Shown: one piece after another, positions 5,483 through 9,195 of the stretch
Position numbering within the stretch: the first letter of the stretch is position 1
How the letters are laid out: each line of letters starts with the position of its first letter
Source of the DNA: an uncultured Oscillospiraceae bacterium
Lineage (GTDB): Bacteria > Bacillota > Clostridia > Oscillospirales > Oscillospiraceae
DNA length: 9,195 bases
Direction of reading: 5' to 3'
Assembly (NCBI GenBank): GCA_934565775.1
Contig: CAKTIN010000072.1
Coordinates: 1 to 9,195, forward strand
Notes under the pieces: generated by a model
The model's database searches: none
Told to the model about the DNA's origin: nothing
The model's input: the letters and a program-made list of their open reading frames with translations, nothing else
Position numbers and translations under genes: made by a program

Positions 5483-6694
5483 TTACGGCCGGTGGGCCAG
5501 ATACAGCAGCTCCACCAGCATTTGGGTGCACTGCTCCATATCCTCCACCGGGATATACTCAAACCGGCCGTGGTAATTCTCGCCGCCGGTGCACAGATTC
5601 GGGCAGGGCAGCCCTTCAAAGGACAGCCGGGCGCCGTCCGTACCCCCGCGAATGGGGGCGGCCTTGGGCATCATCCCCGCCCGCTTCATGGCCTCCTCCG
5701 CCTGGTCCACCACATACATCACAGGCAGAATTTTTTCCTTCATATTATAGTAGCTGTCCGTCAGGGTGACCGTCACGGTCCCGGTCCCGTACTGCTCGTT
5801 GAGGAACCGGGCGATCTGGTTGAACCGCTCCTTCCGGGCCTGGAATTTCTCCCAATCGTGATCCCGGATGATATAGTGCAGCTCGCTGTGCTCGATCCCG
5901 CCGGACATGCCCGCCAGCATGGCGAAGCCCTCATAGCCCTCCGTGGCCTCCGGGCGCTCATGCACCGGCAGGAGGCTCTGGAACTCCATGGCCACCAGCT
6001 GGGAATTCAGGAGCTTGCCCTTGGCGGAGCCGGGATGGATGCTGATCCCCCGGAATTCCACCTTGGCGGCAGCGGCGTTAAAGTTCTCATACTCCAGCTC
6101 CCCCAGGGTCCCTCCGTCCACGGTGTAGGCCCACTCCGCGCCGAATCCGGCCAGGTCAAACCGGTCCGCCCCCCGGCCAATCTCCTCGTCGGGGGTGATG
6201 CCGATGCGCAGGGTGGCGTGGGGCCGGTCCGAGGCCATAAGGCGCTCCGCCGCCGTAAGGATTTCGGCAATGCCCGCCTTATCGTCCGCTCCCAGCAGGG
6301 TCGTACCGTCGGTCACCATCAGATGCTTGCCCCGGTTTCGGGTCAGGCTGGGGAAGTCCGCCTCCCGCATCACGATTCCCTGCGCCTCATGGAGCACCAG
6401 GTCCCCGCCGGAATAGGCCACGATTCTGGGCCGGATGTTCGCCCCGGAGCAGTCCGGGGAGGTGTCCATATGGGCGATCAGGCCGATGGTGGGCAGGCCG
6501 GGATCCCCGGGGACCGTACCGTAAAGGTAGCCGTCCGGGTCCATATGGGCATCGGCAATGCCCATGGCCTTCATTTCCTCCACCAGGCTCTGGCCAAAGA
6601 CCCGCTGCTTGGGGGTGGAGGGGCAGGTCTCGGAGGCCTCGTTCGACTGGGTATCAAAGGTCACATAGCGCAGCAGGCGCTCGTGTGCTTGCAT
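5483..6694 (-). CDS. pepT: Peptidase T (tripeptide aminopeptidase)
   Basis: A cytoplasmic M20B metallopeptidase that removes the N-terminal residue of tripeptides, using two zinc ions. It has 403 residues, close to the family norm of about 410. All expected active-site elements are visible: HMDTSPD (H75, D77), GADDKAG (D137), TPDEEIG (E170, E171), TVDGG (D193) and the C-terminal ENYHGRFE (H375). These keep nearly the same spacing as H78, D80, D140, E173, E174, D196 and H379 of E. coli PepT. A dimerisation (lid) domain should lie between about 205 and 315. The start codon has an AAAGGAG ribosome site (6705-6711) 10 nt upstream. It follows ackA on the same strand after 92 bp that include a hairpin. 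No separate promoter is apparent, so read-through from ackA is possible. Confidence 0.96.
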   Translation of the reverse strand: MQAHERLLRYVTFDTQSNEASETCPSTPKQRVFGQSLVEEMKAMGIADAHMDPDGYLYGTVPGDPGLPTIGLIAHMDTSPDCSGANIRPRIVAYSGGDLVLHEAQGIVMREADFPSLTRNRGKHLMVTDGTTLLGADDKAGIAEILTAAERLMASDRPHATLRIGITPDEEIGRGADRFDLAGFGAEWAYTVDGGTLGELEYENFNAAAAKVEFRGISIHPGSAKGKLLNSQLVAMEFQSLLPVHERPEATEGYEGFAMLAGMSGGIEHSELHYIIRDHDWEKFQARKERFNQIARFLNEQYGTGTVTVTLTDSYYNMKEKILPVMYVVDQAEEAMKRAGMMPKAAPIRGGTDGARLSFEGLPCPNLCTGGENYHGRFEYIPVEDMEQCTQMLVELLYLAHRP

Positions 6695-6740
6695 AAATAA
6701 TCCGCTCCTTTCAAATTTTCCGCCGATTGCGGACCAGAAA

Positions 6741-6775
6741 GGCCCGCCGCAAAACGATCAGTTTCGCGGCGGGCC
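6741..6775 (-). terminator. Hairpin terminator or attenuating stem between ackA and pepT
   Basis: GGCCCGCCGC (6741-6750) pairs with GCGGCGGGCC (6766-6775). After one mismatch AAAC/GTTT extends the stem around a GATCA loop. It begins 11 nt past the ackA stop. On the minus strand only TTTCT follows, so termination may be partial and allow some pepT transcription. Confidence 0.65.
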
Positions 6776-6786
6776 CTGAAAAAATC

Positions 6787-7986
6787 TTACGTCGCAGCCT
6801 TGACCAGCTCAGCGGTATCCTGGGCGATCATAAGCTCCTCGTTAGTGGGGATGACCCAAACCGTGACCTTGGAGTCGTCCGTGGAGATGATGGCCTCCTT
6901 GCCCCGGACCTGGTTCTTCTCGGGGTCGATCTTGACACCCAGGAACTCCAGGCCCTTGCAGATGGACGCCCGCATATCTGCGGAGTTCTCGCCCACACCG
7001 GCGGTAAAGGTCAGGCAGTCCAGCCCGCCCAGCGCGGCGGCGTAAGCGCCGATATACTTCCGGACCTCATAGGCAAACTTGTCCAGCGCCAACTGGGCCG
7101 CCTCGTTGCCCTGGGCCGCAGCGGCGTCCAGGTCCCGGAAGTCGGAGGAAATGCCGTTGGACAGAGCCAGCACGCCGGACTTCTTGTTCAGCATGGTCAG
7201 GCACTCGTCCGCGGTCATGTTGTACTTATTCATAATGAACTGCACCACGCAGGCGTCGATGTCGCCGGAGCGGGTGCCCATCGGCACGCCGGCCAGAGGG
7301 GACAGGCCCATGGAGGTATCCTGGCACTCGCCGTTCAGCACGGCGGACAGGGACGAACCGTTGCCCAGATGGCAGTTCACCAGCTTCAGGTCCTTCCGGC
7401 CCATGAGCTCTGCGGCCCGGCGGGCAATATAGCGGTGGGAGGTGCCGTGGAAGCCGTACCGGCGGAGGTGGTCCTCCTCATAATACCGGGTGGGGATGGC
7501 GTAGCGGTAAGCCTTGGGGGGCATAGTCATGTGGAAGGCGGTGTCAAACACGGCCACCTGGGGCTTGCCGGGCATGGCCTTCTCGCAGGCCTCGATGCCC
7601 ATGAGGTTGGCGGGGTTGTGCAGGGGGCCCAGGGGGATGCACTCCCGGATTGCCTCCTTGCAGGCCTCGTCCACAATGCAGGAGGCCACGAATTTCACGC
7701 CGCCATGGAGAACGCGATGGCCCACGGCGTCGATCTCGTCCACGCTCTTGAGCACGCCGTACTCCGGATCCACCAGAATGTCCATAACGGCCTCAATGGC
7801 CTCCTTATGGGTGGGCATGGGAATGTCCTTCTCCACCTTCAGGCCCTTGTGCAGCGCCTTATGGGTCAGGTGGCCGTCGATATAAATCCGCTCGCACAGG
7901 CCCTTGGCGCTGACATCGCCGGTGTCGGGATCCATGAGCTGATACTTCAGACTGGAGCTGCCGGCATTGATGATCAAAATATTCAT
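6787..7986 (-). CDS. ackA: Acetate kinase
   Basis: A cytoplasmic ASKHA-fold kinase that transfers phosphate from acetyl phosphate to ADP, yielding acetate and ATP, the last step of fermentative acetate formation. It has 399 residues, typical of the family. The N-terminal MNILIINAGSSSLKYQ carries N7. Further catalytic and binding residues of characterised acetate kinases are present: R91 and H123 (HRVLHGG, PLHNPAN), D148 (VFDTAFH), H180 (RRYGFHGTSHR), the phosphate loop HLGNGSS (from 206), R239 (GTRSGD), the adenosine-site GVGENS (about 330-335), and E383/E384. The start is placed at 7986 because GGAGGAA (7994-8000) lies 7 nt upstream; a 26-codon in-frame extension has no such site and no homology. 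No pta gene is in the window. It diverges from tmcAL. Confidence 0.97.
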   Translation of the reverse strand: MNILIINAGSSSLKYQLMDPDTGDVSAKGLCERIYIDGHLTHKALHKGLKVEKDIPMPTHKEAIEAVMDILVDPEYGVLKSVDEIDAVGHRVLHGGVKFVASCIVDEACKEAIRECIPLGPLHNPANLMGIEACEKAMPGKPQVAVFDTAFHMTMPPKAYRYAIPTRYYEEDHLRRYGFHGTSHRYIARRAAELMGRKDLKLVNCHLGNGSSLSAVLNGECQDTSMGLSPLAGVPMGTRSGDIDACVVQFIMNKYNMTADECLTMLNKKSGVLALSNGISSDFRDLDAAAAQGNEAAQLALDKFAYEVRKYIGAYAAALGGLDCLTFTAGVGENSADMRASICKGLEFLGVKIDPEKNQVRGKEAIISTDDSKVTVWVIPTNEELMIAQDTAELVKAAT

Positions 7987-7993
7987 GAAATGG

Positions 7994-8000
7994 TTCCTCC
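7994..8000 (-). promoter_or_regulatory. Ribosome binding site that fixes the ackA start
   Basis: GGAGGAA on the minus strand, 7 nt from the ATG at 7986-7984. It decides against the upstream in-frame ATG at 8064. Confidence 0.85.
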
Positions 8001-8098
8001 CGGATAGAATAATTTTAGGGCAGCGGCGGCAGGGCGCCGGTGCTCCCAGCATTGCGTTTTCCACGCGAGTGTGCTACTATAAGCTTGCCTCTGACTAT

Positions 8099-8145
8099 TT
8101 TATACCAGATCGGCCCGGGGCACAAGTCCTTTTTTCAGTTTTTTT
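8099..8145 (-). promoter_or_regulatory. Likely ackA promoter with UP-element-like A-tracts
   Basis: On the minus strand the -10 TATAAA (8104-8099, within TATAAAAT) follows a partial -35, TTGTGC (8125-8120, spacing 15) or CTTGTG (spacing 16). Immediately upstream are A-runs of six (8135-8130) and seven (8145-8139), centred about 9-10 bp apart, the arrangement of an UP element or curved DNA. The leader would be about 105 nt. The short spacing keeps confidence moderate. Confidence 0.5.
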
Positions 8146-8152
8146 AGAGAGC

Positions 8153-8160
8153 GGGGGTGA
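8153..8160 (+). promoter_or_regulatory. Ribosome binding site of tmcAL
   Basis: GGGGGTGA stands 4 nt before the ATG at 8165. It matches the GGTGA side of the anti-Shine-Dalgarno sequence. No convincing plus-strand promoter was found in the 178-bp gap; TATAAG near 8079 lacks a well-spaced -35. Confidence 0.65.
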
Positions 8161-8164
8161 AAGA

Positions 8165-9195
8165 ATGCCTGTGATCGGCGTGATCTGCGAATATAATCCC
8201 TTTCACCTGGGACATCAGCGGCAGCTAGCCTATATGCGGCAGCTGGCCGGGCCGGAGGGCGCGGTGGTGTGCCTCATGAGCGGCAGCTATGTCCAGCGGG
8301 GAGAGCCCGCCCTCTTTTCCAAGGAGCGCCGGGCCAGGGCTGCCGCCGACTGCGGGGCGGACCTGGTGCTGGAGCTGCCCCTCACCGCCAGCCTCAGCTC
8401 TGCCGAGGGCTTCGCACGGGCGGGGGTGGACTGGCTGACCTCCCTGGGGGCGGATACCCTCTGCTTCGGCTGCGAATCCGGCGACGGTCCGGCCCTTATG
8501 GACGCGGCCGCCAGGCTGCTCTCTCCGGAGCTTGACCGGGCGGTGCGAGAGGCTCTGGCCCGGGGCGTCTCCTATCCCGCCGCCCGGCAGCAGGCCCTGG
8601 AGGCTCTGGGAGGCAGCGGCAGCCTGCTGCTGCGGCCCAACGACATTCTGGGCGTGGAATACTGCAAGGCCATCGTCCGCTCCGGCAGCCCCCTAGGCAT
8701 CGCCCCGCTGCTCCGCCCCGGGGATTATCACGCCGCCGAGGCCGACCCTGCGGCTCCCTCCGCCACCGCCCTCCGGGCCCTGGCTCTGGCGGGGACGGAC
8801 TGGCTCTCTTACGCGCCCCCCGCCGCCCGCGCCGCCTTTTCCGGTGCGGCCACCCACACCCTGGAGGCCGGGGAGCGGGCCGTTCTGGCCCGGCTGCGCA
8901 CCATGGAGGACGGAGCCTTTGCGGCCCTGCCCTACGGCTCCGAGGGGCTGTGGTTCAAATTTATGAAAAACTGCCGCCGGTGCATCACCGTGGAGGAGAT
9001 CCTCACCGCCACCAAATCCAAGCGCTACACCCGCACCCGGCTCAACCGGATGCTCCTGTGCGCCCTGCTGGGGGTCACCCGGGAGGCCCTGGCCGCCCCG
9101 GTCCCCTATCTCCGGATTCTGGCGCTCAACAGCCGGGGCGGGGCCCTGGTGCGCCGGGCCCGGGACCGGGGCGTCGCTCTGGTCAACGCCGGAGA
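8165..9195 (+). CDS. tmcAL: tRNA(Met) cytidine acetate ligase, 3'-truncated by the window
   Basis: A homologue of B. subtilis YlbM/TmcAL, which activates acetate with ATP (acetyl-adenylate) and acetylates the wobble cytidine C34 of elongator tRNA-Met to ac4C. The visible part is 343 residues of a family of about 400-415, so only the C-terminus is missing. The nucleotidyltransferase HIGH-like loop is clear: ICEYNPFHLGH (H14-L-G-H17). Other family landmarks are the SGSYVQRGEPALF segment (about 39-51), GADLVLELP (64-72), LCFGCESGD with G102, RPNDILGVEY with N159, R184 in the LLRPGDYH segment, and SKRYTRTRLNR (285-295) in the C-terminal RNA-binding part. It was translated directly from the bases because no stop codon falls within the window. 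It diverges from ackA. Confidence 0.93.
   Translation, partial: MPVIGVICEYNPFHLGHQRQLAYMRQLAGPEGAVVCLMSGSYVQRGEPALFSKERRARAAADCGADLVLELPLTASLSSAEGFARAGVDWLTSLGADTLCFGCESGDGPALMDAAARLLSPELDRAVREALARGVSYPAARQQALEALGGSGSLLLRPNDILGVEYCKAIVRSGSPLGIAPLLRPGDYHAAEADPAAPSATALRALALAGTDWLSYAPPAARAAFSGAATHTLEAGERAVLARLRTMEDGAFAALPYGSEGLWFKFMKNCRRCITVEEILTATKSKRYTRTRLNRMLLCALLGVTREALAAPVPYLRILALNSRGGALVRRARDRGVALVNAG

Noticed and set aside
5441..6700. Plus-strand open frame of 419 codons opposite pepT
   Set aside because: pepT on the other strand has every catalytic residue of the family. This frame is open only because of GC-rich third positions.
6727..8007. Plus-strand open frame of 426 codons opposite ackA
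   Set aside because: A shadow of ackA, which is unmistakable on the minus strand; no independent start signal or homology.
7987..8064. 26-residue N-terminal extension of acetate kinase
   Set aside because: The family begins at MNILIINAG-type sequence, and a strong ribosome site lies 7 nt before that ATG.

Overview
The window looks like chromosomal DNA from a GC-rich Clostridia member, probably of the Oscillospiraceae (Flavonifractor/Lawsonibacter-like). The clues are an S-layer-homology surface protein whose SLH modules carry CTRAQ/FLWRA motifs, a Gram-positive-type tRNA-Thr with T at the discriminator position, strong AGGAGG-type ribosome sites, acetate kinase next to TmcAL, and GC-rich codon use throughout. 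This placement is inferred from the sequence alone. No phage, plasmid, IS or CRISPR content is visible, and most of the window is ordinary chromosome.

Layout. (1) 1-1315, +: the 3' part of a MalK/MsmX-type sugar ABC-transporter ATPase with unusually long charged insertions, closed by a strong hairpin terminator. (2) 1391-4489, +: an independent unit with a near-consensus extended -10 promoter, an operator-like inverted repeat at the start of transcription, a leader of about 155 nt with a perfect hairpin just before the ribosome site, a 945-residue secreted SLH-anchored surface protein, and a terminator. (3) 4507-4870: a minus-strand tRNA-Thr(GGT) gene with a perfect-consensus promoter and its own terminator. 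A 98-bp piece made of the last 28 nt of the tRNA plus the terminator and downstream flank is repeated 171 bp further on, with a 73-bp spacer containing a perfect palindrome. This is the most unusual structure in the window. (4) 4978-5406, +: a small tandem-CBS protein. It converges on pepT across a 13-bp-stem hairpin. (5) 8104-5483, -: ackA (acetate kinase) followed by pepT (peptidase T), with a hairpin between them. (6) 8165-end, +: tmcAL, divergent from ackA and cut by the window edge.

How the genes fit together: ABC import of sugar, acetate kinase (ATP from acetyl phosphate) and peptidase T suit a gut fermenter living on carbohydrate and peptides. AckA releases acetate. TmcAL uses acetate and ATP to acetylate the wobble cytidine of elongator tRNA-Met. 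The two genes diverge from one 178-bp intergenic region, so acetate production and an acetate-dependent tRNA modification sit side by side. The large surface protein and the CBS protein have no clear link to these pathways.

I found no convincing undescribed multi-gene system. The items most worth checking are the tRNA-Thr 3'-fragment repeat, the helical insertion in the ABC ATPase, and the regulatory DNA around the surface-protein promoter.
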